From assembly GCA_037953745.1 (NCBI GenBank), contig JBAKBP010003159.1, positions 62,001-126,000 of the forward strand: 64,000 nt of DNA, read 5' to 3'. This stretch comes from Lithodes maja (taxonomy: Eukaryota; Arthropoda; Malacostraca; Decapoda; Lithodidae). Both the position numbers and the translations under genes were made by a program. This document shows positions 21,649 through 31,870 of this stretch, piece by piece. Each line of letters starts with the position of its first letter. Position 1 is the first letter of the stretch. Below the pieces are notes generated by a model. It did no database searches. It saw only the letters and a program-made list of their open reading frames with translations, and was not told where the DNA came from.

Positions 21649-24600
21649 AACAAAACCAGTCTCCCTCCTTCTCCACCTTCGTCCCTAGAACAGCCAGGTC
21701 ATGAGAGGGACAATCAGTACCACCTGTGCAGTCACTCCCATAGTTCATTATTGCTAAGGCTTCCCCGCCGATACCGTACATGCGCACCCCCGCATTCCTT
21801 GTGACGACATCTGCCTGCTCAGCATCACCGCTTTTAGAGACATGGCCAGATACAGTCGGTCTATGGTAGGGCTGTTGCATTAGACTAGAGCAGCATTGGG
21901 AGGCTATGTGACGACCGGGCACATCCACTCCACAGCCAACCTCACCAATCTGCTCAATGTCCTCCTTTTGACCACCACCCTTGGCAGCCATGGGTCGACC
22001 CTGACCTGGCAACCATGCCAAAGCCTCGTCGCCCACCTTGAACCACCGAAACAACGAGGCTAACGGTCTTTCAACATTCACGTGACCTGCCCGCGGAACA
22101 TCTTGCACCGCCCGAGTTGTGAGACTCAGGGGCTCGGCACGACCAGTGGGGTATGAACCGAGCTGGTGCTGGAGTGCTGCACACTGCTGCTCAGGCAGGT
22201 GCTCTAGCGCTTCCACAGCCACCAGACTCGTGTCCCCCGCCCACTGCTCCGCCGAGACATGACAATCCCTACTCTCCTCCACCTGTGCCCTACTGCCCCC
22301 CTCTCCTTCTCCACCTTGGCCGCGGCAGACCAACGCAGGGACAGTAGGCTGCTCAGGTGGTTGCCTCACAAACTCCTCCAACAGGTTCACATGACATGCT
22401 TCCCCGTCCTCGTGTTTGATCTCGACAGCACCATTACCACACTTCTGAACTTCCGGATCCTCCAACTGCAGTTTACAAATATCTGAGGGAACCAACCTGT
22501 CTAGATGCTTCCGAAGCAACCCAAGTCCTCCCCCAATATCAAACTGAGCAACCCTTTTTTCTCTCCGTGTGTAACGTTGCTGCCTCGGAGTCTCTTCCTG
22601 CCCTACCTCCTCACTAGCTGTGACAGGTCCTGGGGCCTCTCCAGACTCCAACATAGGTGCCAATACTGAATCACCCGGGAGAGCCGCCGAGTCAAAACTC
22701 TTAAAACCAACTCCAGCTTTAGCCTCCTCCTGTTGATCGTTCCTCCGCTGGTCTGAAGACGGAGGACTAGGCTGTGACACTTTAGCTGCCCGAGCTCGGG
22801 TGACAACACACGCCATGGGTTGTGCCTGGCACCGCTCGACCCACTCTTGCTCTTCCCTACTCACGTCGGCCGGCCTCTCGGCAACGACTAAGGGTAGAAC
22901 CTCAGAAGCGGGCATTGCAAAGTCGTTGCCGAGAAGAAGGTCGACGCCCTCCACTGGCAGTTTCTCCACAATCCCGACATCCAATTCACGTGCCACACCA
23001 TCCACCTCCAACTCCAACCGCACCAGCGGGTATGACCGAGTTGCATTAATACCCTGCACCACTACCACCCGAGCCGCGTTTATAGGGTAGCCAGTCAAGT
23101 TTTTCATCAGAGTCTGGGAAGCACCTGTATCACGCAAGACCTCTACTCCATGCTTGCGCCCCGCCCACATCACGCAACCCCGCCCTCTATGGTCGCAAAA
23201 AACATCCTGAGCAGGGTTCGAGCCTCCCAGGTGCTTCTGCATTGGCTGTGCCTCAGCCTCTGACGAACTGCCCCGGGCAAACTCAGATGACTTCGGAGAC
23301 ACACCAATGTTGCAGGCCAAAGACACAGCTGCTGTAGGTGGTTTGCTAGGACAGACTCTTGCAAAGTGCCCCTTTTCATGACAATGATAACACTCCAACT
23401 CCCCTTTGGGCTTCCCTTGGTACTGGGAAGGGCCCGGCCCCTTCTTAAATGGGACGGCGCTAGTCTTGTGGTCAGTCTTGGTATCATGGCTCTTGTACTT
23501 GTTTGCATAAGGTATATCACTAACTCGGGGGGGTGGGGCGTCACGCCCCTTGTTACCTGCCTCACTACGCTGGGCAGACCCGCACCCACGAATTAGTGAT
23601 AGCCGGAGGTCAGCCATCTCAGCTGCCTCCTGTAGAGTTTTTGGGTTCTTTTCTTTAATAGTTAAAGTCATTTCTGCACCAGTACACTTATAAAACTGCT
23701 CGAGCAGAAACAGCTCAGTCAACTGTTCGGCCGTCTCAGCTTTCTCAGAACGTGTCCAGTTTTTAAGTGCATCTTTTAAGTCCCGGGCATGTTCAAGAAA
23801 GGTCGCCTCCCTAGTCTTTGTAACACCCCGAAACTTCAATCGATATGTTTCCGGTTGCAACTCGTATGCCCGTAGGACAGCTCTCTTCAATTCTGGGTAG
23901 TCAATGCAAGACTCTAAAGGCAGTGCATCATAAGCCTTCAGACCCTTACCTGTAAGTCTTGAGGAGACTAGAGCTGCCCACTTCTCTTCAGGCCAATTAT
24001 GCTCCCTACACTTCTTCTCAAAACGATTAAAAAATTCTGTGACTTCAGTTTCACTAAATACCGGCACCAATTTGACTAAGTGGGCCAAGGACTGTTCTCT
24101 TACTTGGCCCTCACGGCCCATCCGAGTCCCTGTCGACTCTGCACGAGTCTTATCTAAATCTAATTTAGCACAATATTTCTCTGAGTCGTACCTAAGCTCA
24201 GCCTCATGCCTCCTGGTCTCATCCTCTTGCCTCCTAACCTCAATCTCATGCCTCCTAGTCTCATTCTCCTGCTTCCTAGCCTCAGCCTCAATCTCCTGCT
24301 TCCTAGCCTCAGCCTCAATCTTAGCAAGCTCAAGTCTAAATACCATATCTGGAGACAGGCAGGAAGAGGGAGCTGCCACTACTGAAGGAGGGGGGGCAAA
24401 AACTGGGGAACCACCATGTGCACCACCCGAGGGCACTCCAATCTGCCAATTCTCATCCCTCTGTGGGAGAGTGCTAACCTCCGGTAACTGAGTGGACGGC
24501 ACTGTGGGAGTCGAGTGAGAGGGGATCTGGGGAGGAACCCCCCCAAACGCCCTCTCCTCCGAAACCCCATGTCGCCCACGCAACACCCAGGAAATCAGCT

Positions 24601-24814
24601 CCCCCTTGGACATCCCTACTACATTGGAAATGCCCAAAACCTTGGCTATCAGGTGCAAGCCATAAACATCCACCCCAGTCAGCCTCTCCTCCGTCACGTG
24701 GTACCGCTTACTCACAAAAACTCTAGCATCCTCCTCACTGGTTACTAACGGCACACCTTCAAATGGCATCTCTCGCTCATCGTCAGTGCTGGTGCACGAC
24801 ATACTGAAGTCCAC
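21602..24814 (-). CDS. gag-pro: Gag-protease polyprotein with integrase-tail remnants (Gypsy copy 1)
   Basis: 1070 codons. In order: an N-terminal segment resembling a SAP fold (VYGLHLIAKVLGI then GMSKGEL, residues 50-75), a Pro-rich linker, a Glu/Arg-rich coiled coil built of EARKQE/ETRRHE-type repeats (about 165-215), a Gag domain (FSETEVTEFFNRFEKKC onward), a CCHC knuckle (CYHCHEKGHFARVC) and an aspartic protease (LRDTGASQTLM; DLLLGNDFA). After the protease comes a segment like the integrase C-terminal GPY/F module (FKVGDEALAWLPGQGRPMAA), but no HHCC or DDE core. The frame drifts at the end (GDWFCCGREY), where the RT remnant continues in another frame. Confidence 0.88.
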   Translation of the reverse strand: MDFSMSCTSTDDEREMPFEGVPLVTSEEDARVFVSKRYHVTEERLTGVDVYGLHLIAKVLGISNVVGMSKGELISWVLRGRHGVSEERAFGGVPPQIPSHSTPTVPSTQLPEVSTLPQRDENWQIGVPSGGAHGGSPVFAPPPSVVAAPSSCLSPDMVFRLELAKIEAEARKQEIEAEARKQENETRRHEIEVRRQEDETRRHEAELRYDSEKYCAKLDLDKTRAESTGTRMGREGQVREQSLAHLVKLVPVFSETEVTEFFNRFEKKCREHNWPEEKWAALVSSRLTGKGLKAYDALPLESCIDYPELKRAVLRAYELQPETYRLKFRGVTKTREATFLEHARDLKDALKNWTRSEKAETAEQLTELFLLEQFYKCTGAEMTLTIKEKNPKTLQEAAEMADLRLSLIRGCGSAQRSEAGNKGRDAPPPRVSDIPYANKYKSHDTKTDHKTSAVPFKKGPGPSQYQGKPKGELECYHCHEKGHFARVCPSKPPTAAVSLACNIGVSPKSSEFARGSSSEAEAQPMQKHLGGSNPAQDVFCDHRGRGCVMWAGRKHGVEVLRDTGASQTLMKNLTGYPINAARVVVVQGINATRSYPLVRLELEVDGVARELDVGIVEKLPVEGVDLLLGNDFAMPASEVLPLVVAERPADVSREEQEWVERCQAQPMACVVTRARAAKVSQPSPPSSDQRRNDQQEEAKAGVGFKSFDSAALPGDSVLAPMLESGEAPGPVTASEEVGQEETPRQQRYTRREKRVAQFDIGGGLGLLRKHLDRLVPSDICKLQLEDPEVQKCGNGAVEIKHEDGEACHVNLLEEFVRQPPEQPTVPALVCRGQGGEGEGGSRAQVEESRDCHVSAEQWAGDTSLVAVEALEHLPEQQCAALQHQLGSYPTGRAEPLSLTTRAVQDVPRAGHVNVERPLASLFRWFKVGDEALAWLPGQGRPMAAKGGGQKEDIEQIGEVGCGVDVPGRHIASQCCSSLMQQPYHRPTVSGHVSKSGDAEQADVVTRNAGVRMYGIGGEALAIMNYGSDCTGGTDCPSHDLAVLGTKVEKEGDWFCCGREYLPVQCYALRT

Positions 24815-25001
24815 AAAAAAATTCTCGAGACAAAAGTGTTAAACTTCCTATGCAAGCACTAATTACTAAATTAACTGGAGTCTCTTAAATGCTTTACTAA
24901 TTGCCATACAAAAAAAAATATTCTTCAATATGCACGCTAAAATACAAACAAACAAATGTTGTACAACTCTGCAAAAATTTATACTGTTCACAAAATCCTA
25001 A

Positions 25002-25013
25002 GCAAGGTCGCCA
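25002..25013 (-). promoter_or_regulatory. Primer binding site of Gypsy copy 1
   Basis: The minus strand reads TGGCGACCTTGC two bases inside the 5' LTR. Copy 2 has the same site (62224-62235) and copy 3 a variant, TGGCAACCTTAG (49404-49415). The tRNA species is not assigned. Confidence 0.7.
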
Positions 25014-25015
25014 TT

Positions 25016-26870
25016 TGTTACGACCTGGCACTCGGGTACACAAGGGCTCTCAATCAGGACTCGAGTAAGGCTCGCTGCCACAACGGAAACACACGATCCC
25101 AAACCCTGAGTACTGCCAGCCGAACAAAAAACACCAATACCCTCCAGAGCTCGATCTGCTATAACGGGGTATACAAGAACTCGGTACTAGTGTTCAACAA
25201 CAGACTAATAAAGAGACAGGAATTATCTAGTCTGGTCAACAATCAAACAAAGAAGTAAGAAACAACAACACCAAAGAATAGTGTTGGCCGAAGCCGAAGT
25301 AATCCACCCTTGACTAAGAACTTAAGAAGTCCTCCACCCTCTACTTCGGATCGGCACTATTACGTTACGTTAATTAATAGTCCTTAAGCATCGAGCAAGG
25401 AATCTTCTGATAAAGTTAGATGCTTCTCGGATGCCCATAAGAAGTACGTATCGGATTTTGAACAGCTATTCAATAAGCAAAACACTGGCAATTAAATATC
25501 AGTAAAGGTTTAAATTGACATAAGAAGAATTATAAGAATAGGCAATAGTAAGTGGCAAACATTAAAAAGAAGTACTCCGCCAATGCACCGGCAATAGCCT
25601 ACTCGGATTGTGCTCGTGGGCCACTAATCACTAAAGTAGCTAAGCGTGCAACACATGAAATCAATAGTGCATAAACAATATCATACATAAGGAAAGCTTC
25701 AATACTATTCTGTATCTGCTTAATCGAGCAAAGTCTAGCTGGGATGTAGTAGGCTAGGAAACAATGGCTGAGCAAGAGGCTCGTAGCCTAGCGAAGTCCT
25801 TAAGGCTGTGCGGCCAAATTACGTTAATTGACGGGGTGCTCTCTTGAGAGATCCAGATCGCTAGTATCTGGTTCTCTCCTGGCGACCCTCTCAAAGTCAA
25901 AGCAAACGAGTTAGCACAGTGTTGGGTGGCAGAGGCAAAAGCCCTCACTCGCAACACAGTGCTAAACTCACAAGGCACACAGTCAGAAAGACCACCTAGG
26001 CTTCCCACGTCTCCGTTGCGATTGTACAGGTTCAACAAAATCTAGTACACATCGGAAATCACAACACCAGTAGCCTTATCCCAGTCTAGCATTACCTAGA
26101 CTAGCAGAAAACAGGAACAATAATAATAACACACAGGGAAATGCATATACGAGTGCAACAAACATTAATCAATCCTATTCTAAGTTAACCCTTCCAAAAT
26201 AGGCTATCTAATAGGCATATATCTCGTGAGAACTCAAGCGATAATACGTTGGCTGACTAGCTCTGCACCAACGGGACCATGGAAGTTAAAAAGGGTAGGG
26301 AAAAGAGGAAAAAAGGCTGTAAAGATAGTAGAGAAAGTTCACATCAGTCAGAAGAATATATATAGTTAGCAAGGGAAATGAGAAGTCGCTCTGCCTAATG
26401 AGTTCTGAAGAAAATGTGGCGAGACTTCCCTTTTTATACTCGGCCCTCTAGTGAGCCCAACGTTAACTACTAAGGACCGCCCACTGACAATCATTACGTA
26501 ATTGCTCTCTCTCAATCTGGGATAGACAAAGGCTTTCCCACGCACTGAGGGGAGGGGGGGAGTGCTAGTGAGTTAGGCCCACCTCCCGCATGGCGCACCC
26601 ACTGACCCCCATTACGTAATCTCTCTCTCCTCTCATCATTACAAATAAGTTTTATACACAATACTTATAACTAATGATAGAAATTAGAACTCGTTGACTC
26701 AGATGAAAACAAAATACATATCCATAATACTTATAGTACAACGGCTCACATGAACTAAGTTAGGAAACTCTACACAGACTACAGCCAAAGTTCCTGCCCT
26801 GACGATCCTAGCGAGAGTGGGGCATGACTAGGCGTTCTGTACAGCATGCTCACACTGGACATGCGTCACA
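25016..26870 (-). repeat. 5' LTR of Gypsy copy 1 (1855 bp)
   Basis: Near-identical to 18882-20744; the visible differences include a shorter G-run near 26555 and scattered single-base changes. On its right the DIRS sequence resumes at GGGACCAGACG. Confidence 0.93.
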
Positions 26871-27870
26871 GGGACCAGACGTATTGCTGACGGGCTGGAA
26901 AAGGTAGAATTCCATCTATCTGTTTCCGCCACCAGACGCTTCACTCATGTGTCAAGTAGTTCACAAACTACGGGATTTATTGGGGCATAGTCTGGCTGAT
27001 CGCGCCCCTGTGACCGGCTCAAGAGTGGTACACCCAGTTGAAGACGTGGTGCGAGAACCCGGTGTCGCTCCCGATCTCGTACTTCCACTTAGAGGCAATT
27101 GGCAACTTAAAGACCTCGCTGACATTTGCATTGTGGACATTCAAAAGGCCAAATGGTTGGAACCCTATGGGGCTAGTGTAACTAATAAATTAATTAATCA
27201 GTACACTCTTTCCACCAGACTTCAGTACCAATCACACTGGAAGGTGTTTACTAATTGGATAGTGGAAATTGACCAGACTGAAGCATCAGTGTCTTTAATT
27301 TTCAAATACCTGGACTATCTATTTGAACATAAAGGCTTGTCAGTTGTCACACTAAAGACTCACATGACCGCTATTAGGGGACCATTTTTAAACTTAACTG
27401 ACCTCTTAGTACCGCAGGCGGAGGAAAAAGGTTTCATGCATGCATGTTTCAAGCTTCGCCCACCACTGCATCAGCTCATGCCTACCTGATCACTTGACAT
27501 AGCCTTGTCATTACTAAATTCTCAGAAATATAGTCACAATCCTACTTTTGATTTGATCTTAGAGAAGGCTGTGTTCCATATGGTCTTGGCTACAGGAAAC
27601 CGAGTATCTGAGCTGGCGGCGATGAGAAACGAACTGAATTGTCTCAGGTTTGGACGGCGCAACGTCAATTTTCAAATTGAGCCGTCACCTAATTTTATAG
27701 CGAAAAACGAGCACAGTGAGCACGTTTTTACAGAATTCGAAGTTCCTGCTCTTAAGAGAGGAGATTCTCACCATAAATTATGCCCGATGAAATCTTTAAT
27801 GACTTTGGATATGTTGGATATCGTCTCTAAGGGGCAGAACGCCTTAGCGTTAGCAACGGCAGCTCCCTGA
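26871..27870 (+). pseudogene. DIRS-like tyrosine recombinase, broken and truncated
   Basis: The first frame after the Gypsy element reads GPDVLLTGWKR, a stop, then NSIYLFPPPD and VVHKLRDLLG, the linker ahead of the recombinase in DIRS elements. The core-binding domain follows (LSTRLQYQSHWKVFTNWI, then TLKTHMTAIRGP). After a stop near 27487 the catalytic part starts (FHMVLATGNRVSELAAM), which contains the first catalytic Arg. It breaks off at 27870, before the His-x-x-Arg and Tyr boxes. The enzyme would be inactive. Confidence 0.85.
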
Positions 27871-28089
27871 AGATTTAAGTTTATTTAATATTTCCTAGTT
27901 TACATTCAATAATTTTGTCTTTTTTAATTAGATGTCAAACTTTAAATTATTATTTCTCTCTTCTTCCACATCTTATATAAAATCTCCTTTTTCTTTTCTA
28001 GATTTTCTTCTTTGAATAAATAATCTCCTATTATTCCCAGTTTATCTTCCTGGTATGGCTGTTGTAGTTCTTTAGCTTTCATTCTTCAT
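27871..28089. other. AT-rich DNA without gene
   Basis: T-rich sequence between the truncated recombinase and a LINE fragment. Nothing recognised. Confidence 0.5.
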
Positions 28090-28395
28090 TGATAGGATAG
28101 AACCCTGAGGAACACCGGAGTTGATAGAATGAAGAAGTGAGTGATGGCTGTCCACAACCGCAACTATGGAACGGCCAGAAAGCAAATTAGAGACAAAGGC
28201 ACAGATGGAGGGATAGAAACCGAAGGAGGGTAGTTTAGAAATTAACGATTTATGCCAGACTCTATCGAAGGCCTTCGATATATCTAGTACAATAGAAAAG
28301 GTCTCACCGAAGTCCCGAAAGGAGGATGACCAATAGTTAGTAAGATATGAAAGAAGATCACCAGTAGAGCGACCCTTAACCTACTGAGCCCCAGC
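28090..28395 (-). pseudogene. Jockey-like LINE RT fragment (palm)
   Basis: The minus strand reads KGRSTGDLLSYLTNYW, FGETFSIVLDISKAFDRVWH, KSLISKLPSFGFYPS and INSGVPQGS, consecutive RT motifs of Jockey-clade LINEs. It lacks the catalytic FADD segment, which would follow. The matching upstream part of the same RT is at 30286-31105, so this is one element split by later insertions. Confidence 0.85.
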
Positions 28396-28430
28396 TAGTT
28401 TAGAATAATGTACATCGAAAGACCAGCTGA

Positions 28431-28453
28431 TTTGGCTTTTTTTTTTTTTTTGA
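28431..28453 (-). repeat. Poly(T), probable poly(A) tail of a minus-strand retrocopy
   Basis: A run of T flanked by unique sequence, inside the insertion that splits the LINE. It could be the tail of a retrocopied sequence lying to its right, but I recognise no parent gene. Confidence 0.4.
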
Positions 28454-29790
28454 ATAGCTTAAATAGGTGAGAAATGAAGAAAAACACTCACTGCAGTCAT
28501 TTGGGGGTCCTATGGGGGGTGGGGGGGGTGCAGCCTCATCCATCAGCTGATGCCGGGTGGCCTTCAAGCTTCCTGCCCGGCTAGACACAGCTGAGCGCGG
28601 CAGCATGGCAGATGTACGATGCATCCAGTTTTCGAGTGACGGTTATTTACACCACCCAAGCATCATGTGTGCCTTCATAGTTCAGATATTAGCAACATGT
28701 ATCACATAATGTCATTGTAAGTGAAATTACAGTGTGATAAGTGCATAGATTCAAGTTTTATAAGTGTCAAGGGTGTGGCAAGACTCGCGCGCGTCGTGGT
28801 TACCATGACGACTGGCGGGCTGGCGGCCACCTTGCTCATGGACTCACGCACGTACACACTACCAGCTGAATGACACCCGACTTCCCCTTCACTCACTCTC
28901 ATTTATATTATGCCTCTCTGACGTACTCTGTTTATTGATTTTATACTTTACCGTATATTTTATAGTTAGAATATGAGAGTTACACATTGTTTTATGCACC
29001 TTTGACTTAGAAATATGGGTTTTGACGTATTCTTAGTGGGGAGACAGGGGAGGTGTTGGTGAAGGCAGGGGGAGTGGGGGAGGACCAGTGTACACATAAA
29101 CTTGCTGTGTATGTAGCAACATGACACACTATCTTGTCTCTTCTTACCCCTACCATGACCTGGCTGAATTTTGAGGAATGCCGTGGGGTCTGGGTCATCC
29201 TCCTCCTCCTCTTCCCCACTTGGTCGGGAATCAACTATGATATGGGAAGCGTTAGGGGAGCGATAAACATAGCGAGGCGACGAGGTAAACAAAGCAACTG
29301 GGCCGGGTGGGAGGTGGGAGGCCGCCCAGTACTTCCACTCCCGCACTCTCTCTCCCCAATCCCCACCACGGCCGGACTTGAGTATTGCCAATTGATAAGT
29401 ATTGCCACTGTTGGGCAACATCATAAGGTATATCCCATATGAATTTGAACCCTCTAGCTACCATAGGATAAGAATAAATAAGCACAAAAGTGGCGGTGGG
29501 ATAAGTGGGTAAGCTGGCTTTTCCCATCCACCCTTACTCACCCGCGCGTATGGGCTAGGGGGTTGCGCGTACCGCCACTGTTCGGCAACATCATAAGGTA
29601 GTTTCCCATACCATCCTCAGGCCTCTAGCTATCATAGGACATAAGTAAATCATTTCGAAGTAGCGGACGCAACGTATGCGGCGCTGCGGTTTAGCGTTAC
29701 ATACATTACCGACGCATACGCTGTGGCGCTGGGGTCCCGTGGGTTATGGAAGCCATACTGACGATCTGAGAGCAGATTATGAGAAGATAA
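28454..29790. other. Unassigned insertion with an internal duplicated motif
   Basis: No recognisable gene. Two related ~75 bp segments, 29400-29470 and 29570-29652, share GCAACATCATAAGGTA, CCCATA, CTCTAGCTA and CATAGGA. Proline- and glycine-rich ORFs here come from C/G-rich tracts and do not look like real proteins. Confidence 0.45.
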
Positions 29791-30285
29791 ATCTATCTAT
29801 CTATCTATCTATATGCTCAGGCCCAATCCCCATTTTGGGGGTAGCCGACTCAAGACAGAGCAAGAACAGGGAAAACACAAAAACAACATAAAACAACAAA
29901 TAAAAACAGATAAAAAAGCACATACTCACACACATCCAGGTCACCAGGAGAAGACCCAGAGACCAGGGTCACCAAGGTCGCTCCAGCACTCCCCCGGCCC
30001 CCGACCACCCGGAGAGGTTCCGATCTCGGCAGGCAGACATGCAGCGGAGCCAAAGCCACAAGCCCTCCCACCACACTTCTAGGCGCATCCTTCATATTAA
30101 TCGTCTCCCCGGGCCAGGCGCCTGATGGACTAATATCTAGTCCAACTTGCGTCCGACCCCTTACTCCAAATGACCAAGTGTTCACTCAAATATTCACAAG
30201 CATTCTCCATTCACTCCTGTCCACCACCACTTCCCCTGCCTGATCTATAGTCATTCCTCTATCATCCAAAGCTTTTCTTACACAG
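29791..30285 (-). mobile_element. 3' end of a LINE with ATAG microsatellite tail
   Basis: Minus-strand reading ends an ORF with AGEVVVDRSEWRMLVNI and a stop, a pattern seen at the C-terminus of LINE Pol proteins. A GC-rich 3' UTR follows, then GACTCGGCTACCCCCA, ATGGGG, GGGCCTGAGC and ATAG repeats. The tail motif matches 9233-9310. It is 5'-truncated and sits inside the Jockey-like LINE. Confidence 0.65.
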
Positions 30286-31105
30286 AAGAGAAATGCTTAA
30301 GAAATTTGGAAGCAAGAATAGTTTCAAAATCTTTAGAGATACAAGAGATGAGAGCAATTGGACGATAGTTGGAGGGTTGAGAGCGGTCACCCTTCTTTGG
30401 GACAGGTTGAATGAGAGCAAACTTCCAGCAAGAAGGGAAGACGTTAGAGGAGAGACAGAGATGAAAGAGTTTGACTAGGCAGGGGGTAAGCACGGAAGCA
30501 CAGTTTTTGAGTACAACAGGAGGAACTCTGTCCGGACTGTACGCCTTCGTAGTATTAAGCCCAGAGAAGGTAGAAAGTACAGTACATCTTTAGAAGAGAT
30601 TAGGATATTAGGCATAAGTAGGGGGGTGGAGAGGGAGGAATAGCACTGGAATCATCCAAGGTGGAGTTTCTAGCAAAAGCTTGAGTGAAGAGTTCAGCTT
30701 TGTCAGAGGAAGAAGTGATGGTTGTGCCATCAGAGTGGAAAAAAGGAGGGAAAGACGAGGAAGAAAAATTGTTGGAGAGGTTTTTGGCTAGATGCCAGAA
30801 AGCTTGGGAAGAGCTAGAGTTGGATAGTTCAGTGCAGTTATTATTTATGAAAGAGTGCTTTGCAAGTCAACGAACAGATTTGGCTTGATTACAGGCAGAA
30901 ACATAAGAAGAATGAGATTCTTGAGTTTTAAGGCGTCGGTACTGTTTGAATGCTTCCTCCTTTTTGCGGACAGCAGTAGAACAAGCGTGAGTAAACCACA
31001 ATTCTTTTGCATTAGACTGAGAGAAAGATAATGGAATATACGCTTCCATGCCCGAGAGGATTACATCGGTAATGCGTTCAGCACTCTCCGAGGCAAAAAT
31101 TATTT
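30286..31105 (-). pseudogene. Jockey-like LINE, endonuclease-RT linker and RT N-terminus
   Basis: The minus strand gives ERITDVILSGMEAYIP, LWFTHACSTAVRKKEEAF, then after stops YSPDRVPPVVLKNCASVL, FPSCWKFALIQPVPKKGD and PSNYRPIALISCISKDFE. These are the linker and first RT motifs of a Jockey-clade LINE, upstream of the 28090-28395 fragment. Several stops and frame changes show it is dead. Confidence 0.85.
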
Positions 31106-31407
31106 GTTATTCTTGTATATTTGTATTTGATAGTGACATATAACATGAATGTAACAACAATAGTAGGGTTGGGTGGTGGCTGATAAAGACCATGTTTGAT
31201 GGAGGAGCAATAATGGTTTGATGGTTTCACAGCTATGCTACGGTAGCCTTGTCCATTTCCTAGTCATTCAGGTGTGACATTAACCTTATGACACAGGGCC
31301 AAGTGGCTTAATTCTCCACCTTTGGTAATGCACAATATTCACGAAAATTAGGGGACGGTGTGAAACAAGAAGTGGCAAAATATCATACTGATCCAACAGT
31401 TTGTTAA

Positions 31408-31634
31408 CCCTTTCACGCCCATATTACGCAGAGGTTGCCAGATTAGCAATAAGAACTAGAGTTCTCGCACTCTTATAATTACCTCTCCACAATTAGTTTT
31501 CTGCCCACAGCTAACTCAAAGACAACTGCAGAGGTTGAAGTAACTAAACTAAAGGTTTCTAAATACCCATGATGGAAACAAAGGCTTTAAAGTATCCCTA
31601 ATAGGCTCAAAATCGCGTCATATGTCGGAGAGGG
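31408..31634. mobile_element. Probable TTAA-flanked MITE (227 bp)
   Basis: TTAA occurs at 31404-31407 and 31635-31638. The ends read CCCTTTCACG and, reversed, CCCTCTCCGA, with ATATTACGC/ATATGACGC matching a little further in. Imperfect but consistent with a diverged piggyBac-like MITE. No ORF. Confidence 0.5.
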
Positions 31635-31870
31635 TTAATAGGTTTTCCCGAAAAACGATGCCTCACGGCCTCTGAAACCCATAGTAGCTCTATTTAGAGT
31701 TTAAGAAAAATATCTGGTATTAAATAGGGTTAAGTGAGACAGTTCGAATCCTGTTAATTGTTAGTCTGGAATAAGTAAATTTTACGGGTATTATGAATAC
31801 TGTTTTAGTCTAGATTAAGGAAATGTTAAAGCTATACATGCTGTTTTAATCTCGATTAAGTTATTCTTAA

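Larger units (their letters stand above)
18882..26870 (-). mobile_element. Gypsy-family element, copy 1 (Gmr1-like, lacks IN and RT cores)
   Basis: LTRs at 18882-20744 and 25016-26870 flank a 4.3 kb body with one long minus-strand ORF (Gag-protease plus pol remnants). The LTRs are near-identical, with scattered substitutions and small indels. A G-rich polypurine tract abuts the 3' LTR (plus strand CCTCCCCCAAG from 20745), and the minus strand reads TGGCGACCTTGC just inside the 5' LTR (25002-25013) as the primer site. It is inserted in the DIRS element between 18881 and 26871. Flanking 5-mers (CATGT, GGGAC) do not match, so no target duplication is visible. Confidence 0.9.
13389..27870 (+). 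mobile_element. DIRS-like tyrosine-recombinase retroelement, broken and interrupted
   Basis: Gag-like ORFs, an RT with YLDDW, RNase H and a tyrosine recombinase occur in that order on the plus strand, the arrangement of DIRS-type elements. Recombinase-encoding retroelements use no DDE integrase, and none is seen here. An 8 kb Gypsy-family element (18882-26870) sits between RNase H and the recombinase. The left limit is a guess based on leader-like sequence. The right limit is where the recombinase breaks off. No inverted or split terminal repeats were identified. Confidence 0.8.

Noticed and set aside
22153..24748. Several plus-strand ORFs of 60-150 codons opposite the Gypsy Gag (repeated at 59394-60837)
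   Set aside because: Antisense shadows of the long minus-strand ORF. The same shadows occur in copy 2 because the DNA is nearly the same.
29676..29770. Possible tRNA-like sequence (GCGGTTTAGCG... GGGTCCCGTGGGTT)
   Set aside because: No cloverleaf could be built with acceptor, anticodon and T arms in register.
28400..30185. Pro-, Gly- and Arg-rich ORFs on both strands
   Set aside because: They follow C/G-rich tracts and LINE 3' UTR sequence, with no domain and no consistent frame.
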